Below the pieces are notes generated by a model. It was given only the letters and a program-made list of their open reading frames with translations, did no database searches and was not told the DNA's origin. The position numbers were made by a program, and so were the translations under genes. Source: JAYSFC01 sp041913505 (GTDB lineage: Bacteria; Pseudomonadota; Gammaproteobacteria; Burkholderiales; Burkholderiaceae_C). From it: a stretch of DNA of 64,000 nucleotides. The first letter of the stretch is position 1. Each line of letters starts with the position of its first letter. Where the stretch lies: positions 1 through 64,000 of the forward strand of contig JAYSFC010000002.1 of NCBI GenBank assembly GCA_041913505.1, written 5' to 3'. This document shows, one piece after another, positions 52,234-61,949 of the stretch.

Positions 52234-53634
52234 TCAGAGGCCCATCGCGGACTTCACGAGGCCGAAAACATTGGTGTTGACCATCGTGCCCTTGAAGCCG
52301 TTGCTGCCGGCGCCGGTGGAGAACAGCATCACGTCGCCGCCACCGTGCGTTTCCGAGCCGGGGGAGCCGAGCGAGACACCCACTTCCTGCAGGTAGTCGT
52401 CGCCGGCTGTGTCCACGGCAGTGAGGTCATCGCGCGTGGCCTTGCGCGGGCCGCCGCCGTTGCCGAACACCAGCGTGGTGTAGGGCTGACCATCGGCTGC
52501 CTTGGCCAGCACGGGCGTGCCTTGCACGGTGGTGGCCTTGATGTCGGTGGTTTTGCCCAGGATCGGGTTGCCCTTGTGCGAGTAGCCGTTGAAGGTCATC
52601 GTGTGGTCGTGGTCGGCGGTGACGACGATCAGCGTGTTCTTCGTGTCCACGAGCGACAGCGCCCGGCGGATGGCCTCGTCGAAGGCGATGGTGTCTTCCA
52701 GCGCGCGCTTGGCGTTGGTGCCGTGCAGCGCGTGGTCGATGCGGCCACCTTCGACCATCAGGAAGTAGCCCTTGCCGTTCTTCTGCAGCACCTTGATGGC
52801 TTTTTCCGTCATGTCGGCGAGGCTGGGCTCATCGATCTTCTTCTTGACGCGGTCGAGCTCGTAGTTCAGGTGGTCCAGGTTGAACAGGCCCACGAGCTTG
52901 CTGGTGGCGGCAGGGTCCACGGCCTGGAGCGCGGTGCCGGTGTTGACGTAGGTGTAGCCTGCCTTTTGCAGCAGGGCCGTGAGGTCCTGGCCATCCGTGC
53001 GCTTGCCGCCGGTGGCCGTGCTGGGCAGGAAGAACTTGGAGCCGCCGCCGAGCAGCACATCCACGCCCGAGCCCAGGGCTGTATTGAACTGGCCTGAGCC
53101 GGGCACGGCCTGCGCGGCAATGGTGTTCTCGCCGTCGCGGTGGCAGATGTGCGAGTAGGTCGCGGCCGGGGTGGCGTGCGTGATGCGTGTGGTCGTCACG
53201 GCGCCCACGGACTTGCCCGCGGACTTGGCCAGCTCCAGCAGCGTCGGCACGGATGTGCCGTTGCCCGTGGCGGGGCAGGTGCTGTCGGCGCCGTTGATGT
53301 AGGGCTTGGTGCCGTTGTAGGCCTTGGTGTCCGGGCTCATGGAGAGAACTTCGTTGTTCATCTTCACGCCGGTCATGTAGGCGGCCATCGAAGGAGCGCT
53401 GTCGGTGGTCTGCGCATCGTTCGAGTAGGTCTTGATGCGGGCCGTGCGGCGCAGGCTCTCCATGGTGAGCTGGCCTGTTTCGCCGTACTTGTAGATGCGG
53501 CTGGCGGTGACGGTGGTGGGGCCCATGCCGTCGCCGAGGAAAAAGATCACGTTGGTGGCTTCGCCGGCGGCGAAGCTGGCGCCGCTGGCGGCGAGGGCCA
53601 GGGCGGCAACGGTGGTGCGGTGCAGATTCTTCAT
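52234..53634 (-). CDS. Alkaline phosphatase (PhoA superfamily), soluble periplasmic copy
   Basis: A 466-aa alkaline phosphatase. A signal peptide ends near SFAAG. The metal-binding FFLGDGMG is at 31-38 and the nucleophile S79 is in TTDSAPSMAAYMTGVK, matching D-S-A of PhoA. Later metal sites are FLMVEGGRIDHALH and VVTADHDHTMTF, with GSETHGG near the end. It releases phosphate from esters in the periplasm. It is 17 bp downstream of a paralogue that is a lipoprotein; the pair probably arose by duplication. Confidence 0.93.
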   Translation of the reverse strand: MKNLHRTTVAALALAASGASFAAGEATNVIFFLGDGMGPTTVTASRIYKYGETGQLTMESLRRTARIKTYSNDAQTTDSAPSMAAYMTGVKMNNEVLSMSPDTKAYNGTKPYINGADSTCPATGNGTSVPTLLELAKSAGKSVGAVTTTRITHATPAATYSHICHRDGENTIAAQAVPGSGQFNTALGSGVDVLLGGGSKFFLPSTATGGKRTDGQDLTALLQKAGYTYVNTGTALQAVDPAATSKLVGLFNLDHLNYELDRVKKKIDEPSLADMTEKAIKVLQKNGKGYFLMVEGGRIDHALHGTNAKRALEDTIAFDEAIRRALSLVDTKNTLIVVTADHDHTMTFNGYSHKGNPILGKTTDIKATTVQGTPVLAKAADGQPYTTLVFGNGGGPRKATRDDLTAVDTAGDDYLQEVGVSLGSPGSETHGGGDVMLFSTGAGSNGFKGTMVNTNVFGLVKSAMGL

Positions 53635-53651
53635 GATCGTAGGGCTTTCGG

Positions 53652-55061
53652 TTACAGGCCGGTGGCCTTGCGGATCAGGCCAAAGACTTCGGTGTTGGTG
53701 ATGACGCCCGTGAACTGGTCGGCGCCCTTGCCGATGGCGCCCAGGAACACGTCGGTGCCGCCGTGCGTTTCGCTGCCCACGGCCATGGGGATGACAGCCT
53801 CTTGGTGGTAGGCCTTGTCGGCAACTACGGCATCGGTCAGGGCCGTGCGCGTGGCAGGGCGGTTCTCGCCGTTGCCGAAGCCGATGATGGTGAAGGGATT
53901 GCCGCCCGTGTCGGAGGCGAGCGAGCCGTCGACGACGTTGCGCAGCAGGCCCAGCACGCCGGGGTTGCTGGTCGTGGTGGGGCCGGTGCGCGCGGCGTAG
54001 CCGTTGAGCACCAGGGTGTGGTCGTGGTCGGCGGTGACGACGATCAGCGTGTTCTTCAGACCCGGGTCCTTGGCTTGCATCTTGTCGATGGCGAGCTTGA
54101 TGGCGTCATCGAAGGCCACCGTGTCCTGCAGCGCCTTGCGTGCGGTGGTCTCGTGCAGCGCATGGTCGATGCGGCCGCCCTCGACCATCAGGAAGAAGCC
54201 CTTGCTGTTCTGGGCCAGCATGTCGATGGCCTTGTTCGTCATTTCGGCCAGGCTGGGCTCCTTGGTGGGATCGCGGTCCAGGTCATAGCTCATGTGGCTG
54301 TTGGTGAACAAGCCCACGAGCTTCTTGGTGCTGGTGGCCGAGGCGGCGTCGAAATCGGCCTTGGTCTGCACATAGGTGTAGCCCTTGGCCTTGAGTTCGG
54401 CCGTGAGGTCGCGCCCGTCGGTGCGCTTGCCGCCGGCAGCGGTGGGCAGGAAGAACTGGCGGCCACCGCCCAGCAGCACGTCCACGCCATCGCCCAGCGC
54501 GCTGTTGTAGCCAGCGCCGCCCGGCACGGCCTGCGCGGCGATGGTGTTCTCGCCGTCGCGGTGGCAGATGTGCGAATAGGTGACGGCCGGCGTGGCGTGC
54601 GTGATGCGCGTGGTGGTCACGGCGCCCGTGCCCATGCCGGCGGACTTGGCGATCTCCAGCAGCGTTGCCACGGCCTTGCCGTTGCCCGTGGCGGGGCAGG
54701 TGGAGTCGGTGCCGTTCAGGTAGTCCTTGCCGCTGGCGTCGAAGGCGCTGGTTTCGGGCGTCATGGAGATGACTTCATTGTTCATCTTCACGCCGGTCAT
54801 GTAGGCCGCCATCGAGGGGGCGCTGTCCGTCACCTGGGCGTTGTTGGAGTAGGTGCGCACGAAGGCCGTTTCGGGCAGCGTGTCCATGGTCAGGTCACCG
54901 GCTTCGCCCACCTTGTAGATGCGGGCGGCGGTCTGGGTGGTCATGCCCATGCCATCCCCCAGGAAGAAGATGACGTTCTTGGGGGCCGGTGCGTCGTCCG
55001 AGCCACCGCACGCCGTCAGCGCCAGGGTGGCCATGGCCAGGGTAATTAACCGAAATTTCAT
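53652..55061 (-). CDS. Alkaline phosphatase (PhoA superfamily), lipoprotein copy
   Basis: A 469-aa paralogue of the next gene. The lipobox LTAC gives C18 as the lipid-bearing residue, so this copy should be membrane-anchored. Metal and active-site motifs are as in its partner: FFLGDGMG (32-39), S80 in TDSAPSMAAYMTG, MVEGGRIDHALH, TADHDHT and GSETHGG. The ATG at 55061 has TGGAG 6 nt upstream; the longer open frame is not needed. A candidate Pho box lies 48 bp upstream, so phosphate starvation control is likely. Confidence 0.93.
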   Translation of the reverse strand: MKFRLITLAMATLALTACGGSDDAPAPKNVIFFLGDGMGMTTQTAARIYKVGEAGDLTMDTLPETAFVRTYSNNAQVTDSAPSMAAYMTGVKMNNEVISMTPETSAFDASGKDYLNGTDSTCPATGNGKAVATLLEIAKSAGMGTGAVTTTRITHATPAVTYSHICHRDGENTIAAQAVPGGAGYNSALGDGVDVLLGGGRQFFLPTAAGGKRTDGRDLTAELKAKGYTYVQTKADFDAASATSTKKLVGLFTNSHMSYDLDRDPTKEPSLAEMTNKAIDMLAQNSKGFFLMVEGGRIDHALHETTARKALQDTVAFDDAIKLAIDKMQAKDPGLKNTLIVVTADHDHTLVLNGYAARTGPTTTSNPGVLGLLRNVVDGSLASDTGGNPFTIIGFGNGENRPATRTALTDAVVADKAYHQEAVIPMAVGSETHGGTDVFLGAIGKGADQFTGVITNTEVFGLIRKATGL

Positions 55062-55108
55062 GAAGTGCTCCAGAAATGGGATCTCGGGCAGCACTATTCC
55101 GGGTGTGT

Positions 55109-55126
55109 GTGACCGATCAATGACGG
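55109..55126 (-). promoter_or_regulatory. Candidate Pho box upstream of the phosphatase pair
   Basis: On the minus strand CCGTCAT, four bases, CGGTCAC matches the PhoB-binding pattern CTGTCAT-N4-CTGTCAC except for one base in each half. AATAGT, a weak -10, follows about 11 bp downstream. Position (48 bp before the ATG) and target gene support it. Confidence 0.6.
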
Positions 55127-55164
55127 TGTGGCGTGGATGATCCAGCCGGTCACCGAGCGGACAC

Positions 55165-55199
55165 AAAAAAAGCCGCAGTGGCTGATACCACTGCGGCTT
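55165..55199 (-). terminator. Intrinsic terminator of the cytochrome c gene
   Basis: A perfect 12-bp stem (AAGCCGCAGTGG, loop of 6, CCACTGCGGCTT) at 55170-55199 with a T tract on the minus strand (A run 55165-55171). It lies between the cytochrome c stop and the phosphatase Pho box. Confidence 0.88.
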
Positions 55200-55236
55200 G
55201 GGGACGGGCGGCGAAAGCCGACCTAAGCGCCCCTGG

Positions 55237-55542
55237 TCACTTGAGCGACAGAACCCAGGTGGCCAGCTTCTTGGCTTCCGCTTCGTTGACCTGGGCATTG
55301 GCGGGCATCGGAACCGGGCCCCACACGCCCGAGCCGCCCTTGATGATCTTGGTGGCGAGCTTGTCTACGGCATCCTTCTGGCCAGCGTACTTGGCTGCCA
55401 CGTCCTTGTAGGCGGGGCCGACCAGCTTCTTGTCGATGGCATGGCAAGCCATGCAATTCTTGGATGTGGCCAAGGCCTGGTCCGCCATTGCGGGGGCTGC
55501 CACCGACATTGCCATAGCGAGTGTGATCAGGGTACGGTTCAT
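55237..55542 (-). CDS. Class I c-type cytochrome (cytochrome c551/c8-like)
   Basis: A 101-aa small cytochrome c. A signal peptide ends at PAMA (residue 20). The haem motif CMACH is at 30-34 and the axial methionine is M79 in GPVPMPAN, the pattern of cytochrome c551/c8. It shuttles electrons in the periplasm. The gene stands alone with its own terminator. Confidence 0.93.
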   Translation of the reverse strand: MNRTLITLAMAMSVAAPAMADQALATSKNCMACHAIDKKLVGPAYKDVAAKYAGQKDAVDKLATKIIKGGSGVWGPVPMPANAQVNEAEAKKLATWVLSLK

Positions 55543-55647
55543 CGCAGACTTTCCTGTGGTTGGGTTACATTATTCTCAATGAAATTTTAGTGGCGCGGGT
55601 TGATTTGGCGCTACGAAATAACGCAAATTTCGCCGACGGAGGCTGTT

Positions 55648-55890
55648 ATGTACCTGCTGGGGTTGGCCCTTATCTTGACGGCCCTCAAATACCTGGAGAT
55701 CGGGCCCGTCGCCACCTGGTCCTGGTGGTGGATTCTGCTTCCCTACGGCGTCACCGCGCTGTGGTGGGCCTGGGCCGACTCCACGGGCTATACCAAGCGC
55801 CGCGAAGTTGAAAAAACCGAGCAGCGCAAGCAGGATCGCATTAACAAGCATAAAGAGGCCTTGGGCATGCGTTCGCGCAAGCCGCGCTGA
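55648..55890 (+). CDS. Small Trp-rich membrane protein (TIGR04438-like)
   Basis: An 80-aa protein with a hydrophobic N-terminal half rich in tryptophan (ATWSWWWILLPYGVTALWWAWAD) and a charged lysine/arginine/glutamate tail. It matches the TIGR04438 Trp-rich family, which I associate with Burkholderiales. Function is unknown. The ATG at 55648 has GGAGG 5 nt upstream. A strong terminator follows. Confidence 0.85.
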   Translation: MYLLGLALILTALKYLEIGPVATWSWWWILLPYGVTALWWAWADSTGYTKRREVEKTEQRKQDRINKHKEALGMRSRKPR

Positions 55891-55907
55891 TCTTCATCCA
55901 GAAAAAT

Positions 55908-55941
55908 GGGCCCACGGACAGACAGTCCGCGGGCCCTTTTT
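55908..55941 (+). terminator. Intrinsic terminator after the Trp-rich gene
   Basis: GGGCCC-x2-GGAC, a 5-nt loop, GTCC-x2-GGGCCC and five Ts. An A run before it lets it serve the convergent efflux operon too. Confidence 0.87.
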
Positions 55942-55972
55942 CATTAGGGCGCAGTCGGATGGCCCGGCCCGT

Positions 55973-57427
55973 TCAATCCACCATGCCGTCCATCAGCACT
56001 CCGCCACCCAGGGCCTGATAGAGCGCCACGGCATCCCCCAGCAGCGCGCCGCGTGCGGCGACGTGGGCGGCGCGCGCCTGTAGCCACGACTGCTCGGCGG
56101 CCAGAGCCGCGGGCTGGGCGCTGTACCCGTGCCGCAACTGCGCGCGGGTGAACTCCAGTGTCGATTGGGTGGCCTCTTCGCTCTCCTGTGCCATCCGCAG
56201 CGCCTTGGAGTCGGTGTCGAGCGCGTACAGCGCGTTGGCCACGTCCTGGAAGGCCGAGAGCACGGCGCCGCGGTACCTGGCTGCGGCGGCATCCAGTCCG
56301 GCCTCCGCCGCACGCTGGTGCGCCAGCAGCGTGCCGCCCGCGAACAGGGGCTGCAGCACATTGGCACCCAATGCCCAGGTGGTGTTGCCGGATGCGAACA
56401 TGCTGGCAAAGCCCGTGGCCCCCCCTCCGAGGGCTGCGGTAATCGACAGCTGCGGCAACCGCGCGGCCTTGGCCACGCCGATGGCCGCGCTCGCCTGCTG
56501 CACGTCGGTCTCGGCGGAGCGCACGTCGGGGCGCTGCTCCACGAGCGCCGAGGGCACGGCCCGCGGCAGCTCGGGCAGTGTGAACGCTGACAGGTGGGGC
56601 ACCGCGGGCGCCGCATCGGGCGTGCGGCCCGCGAGCGTGGCCAGCAGGTTGCGCGTCTGCTCCAACTGCTTGCGCAGCGGCGGCAGGGCTTGCTGCATCT
56701 GCACCAGCAGCGTCTGCTGCGTGGCCACGTCGAGCCCGCTCGCATAGCCGTTGCGCTGCTGCAGCCGCATGTGGCGCAGCTGTTCCTGGGCGGCCGTGAT
56801 GGCTTGCTCGATCAGGGAGCTCTGCTCTTCGAGCATCGCGGCCTGGAGCATGCCGCCCGCCACGTTGCTCGCAAGCGTGAGCCGCGCAGCCTGCAGCTGC
56901 AGCCGCTGGCTTTCCTCGGCCGCCTGCAGACCTTCAACCTGGCGGCGGTTGCTGCCGAAGAGGTCGGGCGTGTAGCTCACGCTAAGCTGCGCCGTGTGGT
57001 AGGTGTAGAGCGTCTCGCCGCTGTCGAGTGGTGACGACAGTGACTCACCCACGTTCTGGCGTGTGCGGTTGTAGCTGGCCTGGACCGTGGGGTAGAAGAA
57101 ACCGCGCTGGGCAATGACGTTCTGGCGCGCGGCGCGCAGCGTGGCGCTTGCTGCCTCGATGGTGGGGCTGCGCTCCAGGGCCTCCTGTACCAGGGCGTCG
57201 AGCTCGGGCGAACCGAAGGCCTTCCACCACGCACGCTGCACGGGCCCGGCGGTGCCGGCCGTGGCCAGCGGCTCGCGGGTGAGCACGGCCGGCGCGGGCA
57301 CGGCGGGCCGTGCATAGTCGGGGCCCACGGCGCAGCCCGTGGCGGCCAGGGCGGATAGGCCCAGCAGGCCGAGGAACAGGCGCCTGTCTTGCGACGCCAG
57401 GGGCGCTTTCAGGTTATGCGTACGCAC
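55973..57427 (-). CDS. RND efflux outer membrane lipoprotein (OprM/NodT family)
   Basis: A 484-aa TolC-like channel of the NodT family. The lipobox LAATGC precedes AVGPDYARP, the usual mature N-terminus. Two repeated halves of long helices and beta strands follow, with DLFGSNRRQVEG and PLFAGGTLLAHQRAAEAG at equivalent places. The GTG start at 57427 is chosen because GGGAGG lies 5 nt upstream; it overlaps the pump gene by 14 bp. It is last in the efflux operon. Confidence 0.9.
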   Translation of the reverse strand: MRTHNLKAPLASQDRRLFLGLLGLSALAATGCAVGPDYARPAVPAPAVLTREPLATAGTAGPVQRAWWKAFGSPELDALVQEALERSPTIEAASATLRAARQNVIAQRGFFYPTVQASYNRTRQNVGESLSSPLDSGETLYTYHTAQLSVSYTPDLFGSNRRQVEGLQAAEESQRLQLQAARLTLASNVAGGMLQAAMLEEQSSLIEQAITAAQEQLRHMRLQQRNGYASGLDVATQQTLLVQMQQALPPLRKQLEQTRNLLATLAGRTPDAAPAVPHLSAFTLPELPRAVPSALVEQRPDVRSAETDVQQASAAIGVAKAARLPQLSITAALGGGATGFASMFASGNTTWALGANVLQPLFAGGTLLAHQRAAEAGLDAAAARYRGAVLSAFQDVANALYALDTDSKALRMAQESEEATQSTLEFTRAQLRHGYSAQPAALAAEQSWLQARAAHVAARGALLGDAVALYQALGGGVLMDGMVD

Positions 57428-60400
57428 GTTTGCCTCCCAGTCCTTCGCGCTTCTTCGCAAATTTCACCCGGCGCAACACTGCCAGGCGCAGTGCCGGCAC
57501 CACCAGCAGCAGGAACAGCGGGCCGATGAGCATGCCGCCTACCACCACGGTCGCCAGAGGGCGCTGCACCTCGCTGCCGATGCTGTGCGACATGGCCGCG
57601 GGCAGCAGGCCGATGCAGGCCGACAGCGCCGTCATGAGCAGCGGCCGCATCCGGCTGCGGTAGGCCTCTTCCATGGCCTGCAGGTGGTCGTAACCGCGTG
57701 CGCGCAGGTCCTTGAAATAGCCGAGGATCAGAATCCCGTCCATGACCGAAACGCCCAGCAGCGAGATGAAGCCGATGACGGCCGAAATGCTCAGCACCTG
57801 GCCCGTGAGGTACAGCGCCAGGATGCCGCCGAACACCGTGAACGGCACCGATGCGAGCGTGAGCAGGCAGTAGATGAAGTTGTTGAACAGCGCATAGAGC
57901 AGCGCGAGCACGAGGATCACGGCCACGGGGATCGCGATCATCATGCGCGCCTTGGCCTGCTGCAGCGCTTCGAACTCACCCGCGTAGATGATGCGATAGC
58001 CCTGAGGCAGGCTGATCTGCTGCGCCACGCGGCGCTGCACCTCGGAAACGGTGCTGCCCAGGTCGCGGTTGCGCGCGCTGAACTTGATCGGGATGTAGCG
58101 CTCGTTGCTCTCGCGGTAGATGTAGGTCGCGCCCGTGTCGAGCGAGATCGTTGCCACGTCCGCCAGTGGAATGTACGAGGTATTGCCTCCCGACGTGGTG
58201 TATCCCACGCGCAGCGCGCGCACGGCCTCGGGCGTGGCGCGGTCGCCCTGCTTGAAGCGCACTGTCAGGGCGAAGCGCCGGTCGCCCTCGAGCACCGTCG
58301 TGGCCTCGACGCCTGCGAGCGCCGCCTGGATAGCGTTGGCCACGTCGCCCGTGTTGAGTCCGTAGCGCGCGGCGCGCGCGCGGTCGATCTGGATGTTCAT
58401 GTTGGGCTGACCCAGGATGTGGAACACCCCGAGGTCGGCCACGCCGTCAATGTGCGACATCACCTCCTGGACCTGGGCGGCCAGCTTTTCCAGCGTGGCG
58501 AGGTCGGGGCCGATGATCTTCACCGAGTTCGCGCCTTTCACCCCCGATAGGCCCTCCTGCACGTTGTCCTGGATGTACTGCGAGAAGTTGAACGTCACGC
58601 CGGGGAACTCGGCCTCGAAGCGAGCCTGCAGCTCGCGCACCAGCCGCTCCTTGGTCATGCCGGGGCGCCATTTCTCGAAGGGTTGCAGCGGCGCGAACAG
58701 CTCCACGTTGTTGAAGCCCGAGGCATCGCTGCCGTCGTCGGGGCGGCCGTGCTGCGAGACCACGGTGATGATCTCGGGGTACTCCTTGATCATCTGCCGC
58801 ATGCGGTTGGCCTTGTCGCGGCCCGCCTCGAGCGAGATCGTGGGCGGCATGGAAGCGCGGATCCAGAGGTTGCCTTCCTCGAGCGCGGGCAGGAACTCGC
58901 TGCCCAGGTGGCTGGCCATGAAGCCGCCAGCCACCAGCGCGGCCAGGCCCATCACCAGCACGGCGCGCGTGTGGTGCAGCACCCAGTGCAGGGCAGGGCG
59001 GTAGGCGTTCTGGATCGCGTGGACGATGAAGGTCTCCTTCTCCTGCACCTTGGCCGGCAGCAGGTAGCTGGCCAGCACGGGTGTGACGGTGAAGGTGGCG
59101 ATCAGCGCGCCCGCAAGCGCGTAGCCGTAGGTGCGGGCCATGGGTCCGAAGATCTGGCCTTCCACCCCCTGCATCGCGAACAGCGGCGTGAATGCGGCGA
59201 TGGTGATGAAGGTCGAGAACAGCACCGAGCTGTCGACCTGCGAGGCGCTCAGGTAGATCATGCGCAGGCGCGAGGTCCAGCCGTTGCCGGGCTGGGTGCG
59301 CGCGCCGTCGGGCCCCTGGGCCATTGCCCGCAGCAGCGAGGCTCGTATCGGCGTGGGCCGCTGGAAGTTGCGAAAGACGTTCTCCACCAGGATCACCGCC
59401 GCGTCCACGATGATGCCGAAGTCCACCGCCCCCAGCGAGAGCAGGTTGGCCGACTCGCCCGTGAGCACCAGCATCATGATGCTGAAGAACAGCGCGAACG
59501 GGATGTTCACGCTCACGATCACCGCGCTGCGCAAGTCGCCCAGGAACACCCACTGGATGAAGAACACCAGCAGGCAGCCGAAGATGAGGTTGTGCAGCAC
59601 CGTGTGCGTGGTCACGCCCACGAGCACCGCACGGTCGTAATAGGGGTCGAGCTTGACGCCCTCGGGCAGCGAGCCATCGGAGTTGATCTTCTCCACCGCC
59701 GCCTTCACGCGCTCGATCACGTCGCTGGTGTGCAGGGTGCGGTTCATGATGACGACGCCCGTGACCACGTCGTTGTGCAGGTCGCGGCCGGCCTCGCCCA
59801 GGCGCGGCACGGTGCCCTCGACGATGCGTGCTACGTCCCTGACCTGCGTGGGCAGGCCGTTTTTCTGGCCAACCACGATGTTGGCGATGTCGTCCACATC
59901 GCGCACCAACCCCAGGCCGCGGATGTTGACCGACTGGTCGCCCACGCTGATCGCGCGCCCGCCCACGTTGAGGTTCGCGTTGCCGATCGCCTGGATCAGG
60001 CTCTGCAGCGTCACGCCGTGGGCCTCAAGCTGCTTGGGGTCGGCCTCGACGTGGTATTCCTTGGTTGTTCCGCCCCAGGTCACCACCTGCACCACGCCGG
60101 GCACGGTGAGCAGCCGGCGCTGGATCACCCAGTCCTGCAGCGTGCGCAGATCGGTGAGGCTGTAGGTCGACGGGGCCTTGACCTGGTAGCGCAAAATTTC
60201 ACCGACCAGGCTCGAGGCCTGGATCTGCGGCTGAACGCCGTTAGGCAGGTTCACGTTGGCCTGGAGGTTGTTGGCAACCTGGGTCAGCGCGAAGTAGTAG
60301 TCCGTGCCGTACTTGAAAGTCACGCGCACGAAGGACAGTCCGTAGAACGAAGTCGAACGGATGTTCTCCACGCCGGGTGTCGTCGCCAGGCCAATTTCCA

Positions 60401-60605
60401 TGGGGCGCGTGTAGTAGCGCTCCATTTCTTCGGCCGACATGCCGGGGGCCTGGGCCGTGATCTCGAGGATGACCGGCGCGGGGTTGGGATAGGCTTCTAC
60501 GTTGAGCTTGGAGAAGGCCAGCAGGCCCAGGCCGAGGAAGGCCAGCAGGCTCAACAAAATGATGGGCCTGCGCGAGAGCACAAAGGCCAGCAGGGGACGA
60601 AACAC
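57414..60605 (-). CDS. RND efflux pump, heavy-metal-efflux (CzcA/CusA) type
   Basis: A 1063-aa inner-membrane pump with 12 expected helices. The helix-4 segment DFGIIVDAAVILVEN matches the HME-RND proton-relay motif of CzcA/CusA rather than that of drug pumps. The N-terminus PIILLSLLAFLGLGLLAFSKLNVEAYPNPAP is also of this class. The exported ion cannot be read from the sequence; I did not find a clear set of CusA methionine sites. It lies 27 bp after the adaptor gene and overlaps the channel gene. Confidence 0.92.
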   Translation of the reverse strand: MFRPLLAFVLSRRPIILLSLLAFLGLGLLAFSKLNVEAYPNPAPVILEITAQAPGMSAEEMERYYTRPMEIGLATTPGVENIRSTSFYGLSFVRVTFKYGTDYYFALTQVANNLQANVNLPNGVQPQIQASSLVGEILRYQVKAPSTYSLTDLRTLQDWVIQRRLLTVPGVVQVVTWGGTTKEYHVEADPKQLEAHGVTLQSLIQAIGNANLNVGGRAISVGDQSVNIRGLGLVRDVDDIANIVVGQKNGLPTQVRDVARIVEGTVPRLGEAGRDLHNDVVTGVVIMNRTLHTSDVIERVKAAVEKINSDGSLPEGVKLDPYYDRAVLVGVTTHTVLHNLIFGCLLVFFIQWVFLGDLRSAVIVSVNIPFALFFSIMMLVLTGESANLLSLGAVDFGIIVDAAVILVENVFRNFQRPTPIRASLLRAMAQGPDGARTQPGNGWTSRLRMIYLSASQVDSSVLFSTFITIAAFTPLFAMQGVEGQIFGPMARTYGYALAGALIATFTVTPVLASYLLPAKVQEKETFIVHAIQNAYRPALHWVLHHTRAVLVMGLAALVAGGFMASHLGSEFLPALEEGNLWIRASMPPTISLEAGRDKANRMRQMIKEYPEIITVVSQHGRPDDGSDASGFNNVELFAPLQPFEKWRPGMTKERLVRELQARFEAEFPGVTFNFSQYIQDNVQEGLSGVKGANSVKIIGPDLATLEKLAAQVQEVMSHIDGVADLGVFHILGQPNMNIQIDRARAARYGLNTGDVANAIQAALAGVEATTVLEGDRRFALTVRFKQGDRATPEAVRALRVGYTTSGGNTSYIPLADVATISLDTGATYIYRESNERYIPIKFSARNRDLGSTVSEVQRRVAQQISLPQGYRIIYAGEFEALQQAKARMMIAIPVAVILVLALLYALFNNFIYCLLTLASVPFTVFGGILALYLTGQVLSISAVIGFISLLGVSVMDGILILGYFKDLRARGYDHLQAMEEAYRSRMRPLLMTALSACIGLLPAAMSHSIGSEVQRPLATVVVGGMLIGPLFLLLVVPALRLAVLRRVKFAKKREGLGGKRAYA

Positions 60606-60632
60606 GGGTATCTCCTTGGGGCAGAGCGGCGC

Positions 60633-61865
60633 TTACTGCGCTTCGGTTTCGTAGAGGCTGCTGAGGAACAGTGCGTTGTGGCGCGCGATGCGCTCGCTGC
60701 TGGACAGCCCTTCGATGATCTGCACGAGCCCATCTGCGGTTTGTCCGCGCTTGACCTGGCGGCGCATGAAGCGTGGCCCGCGGTCATCGCTTTCCGAGGC
60801 AACCCACACCACGTCCGCGCCATTGCCCTCGCGCACTACGGCCTCTGCCGGGACGGCCACGGAGGTTTGTGGTGCCGCCACGGTGATGCTGAAATCGGCC
60901 GTCATCTGCGGGCGCAGTTCGCGCTGCGGGTCGGCCACCTCGGCGCGCACCACGAAGCGCCGGCTGTCGGCGTCGATGCTGTCGCCCACATAGGAGACCT
61001 TGCCTGAGAACACCTTGCCCGGCCAAGCCTGCACACGCACCTGGACCGGCTGGCCCACGCGGTAGTAGCTGAATTCCGACTCCGGTACGTTGGCCACCAT
61101 CCACAGCGTGCGCAGGTCCGACACCGTGACTGGCGCGGGGTCGCCGCCGGGCTGCACCAGCAGGCCGGGTTGTGCGGCGCGCGCCGTGACGCGGCCGGCG
61201 ATGGGGCTCTTCACAGCCACCTCCTTGCCTACCTGGCGATCGCGTTCGATGCGGGCGATGTCCTCATCGCTGAGCTCGAACAGGCGCAGGCCCTGCCGTG
61301 CTGCGTCGTAGGCGGCCTGTGCCGTCTGCTGGTCGGTCTGCGCCTGCTGCAGTTCCTTTTGCGGAATGCTGCTTTCCTGGGCCAGGGCGGTGGCGCGGCG
61401 CAGCGTCTCGTTGGCCGAGCGCAGCGTGGCGGCAGTCGAGATCAGCGTGGACGCGGCCTGCGCCCGCTCGGGCACCGACACGGTGTAGAGCGTCTGGCCC
61501 GCCTTCACCTCATCGCCCGCCTTGACCAGCACCTGCGCGATGCGGCCCTGCTGGGCTGAGTACACGCGCGTGGTGCGATCCTGGTTGAAGTCGATGATGC
61601 CGATGGTGCGGCGCAGGTTCTCGAACTGGTGCTCCTGCGGGGTGCCTACGTCGAGTGCCGGGGCCTGGGCGGGCGCGACGCGCACCATGTCGGCCTGCAC
61701 CTTGCCAGCTACCGAGGCGGGCTCGCTGTCTTCGCCGGCCTTCGCGTTGCGCGCGCCGATGGCCCATACGCCGCCAGCCACGGCGACGAAAGCGGCGGCC
61801 ACGGCCACCCAGAGGAGGGCGCGCGGACGAGGTGGCGCCGATGAAGAATGTTGTGTAGCAGCCAT
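60633..61865 (-). CDS. RND efflux periplasmic adaptor (CzcB/CusB-like membrane fusion protein)
   Basis: A 410-aa adaptor with an N-terminal membrane anchor (about residues 16-38), a lipoyl/barrel-sandwich half (GRIAQVLVKAGDEVKAGQTLYTV), a helical hairpin (about 135-200) and the second half (KSPIAGRVTARAAQPGLLVQPGG). It links the pump to the outer membrane channel. The ATG at 61865 has AAGGA 10 nt upstream. No histidine-rich metal-binding tail of the CzcB kind is seen. Confidence 0.9.
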   Translation of the reverse strand: MAATQHSSSAPPRPRALLWVAVAAAFVAVAGGVWAIGARNAKAGEDSEPASVAGKVQADMVRVAPAQAPALDVGTPQEHQFENLRRTIGIIDFNQDRTTRVYSAQQGRIAQVLVKAGDEVKAGQTLYTVSVPERAQAASTLISTAATLRSANETLRRATALAQESSIPQKELQQAQTDQQTAQAAYDAARQGLRLFELSDEDIARIERDRQVGKEVAVKSPIAGRVTARAAQPGLLVQPGGDPAPVTVSDLRTLWMVANVPESEFSYYRVGQPVQVRVQAWPGKVFSGKVSYVGDSIDADSRRFVVRAEVADPQRELRPQMTADFSITVAAPQTSVAVPAEAVVREGNGADVVWVASESDDRGPRFMRRQVKRGQTADGLVQIIEGLSSSERIARHNALFLSSLYETEAQ

Positions 61866-61949
61866 ACGACCACGTTCCTTGAGAATTGCACGCACGGGCA
61901 TCTTTCCCACGATGCCTGTCAGGTGGGCGCAGTCTAGGAAGGGGAAGCT

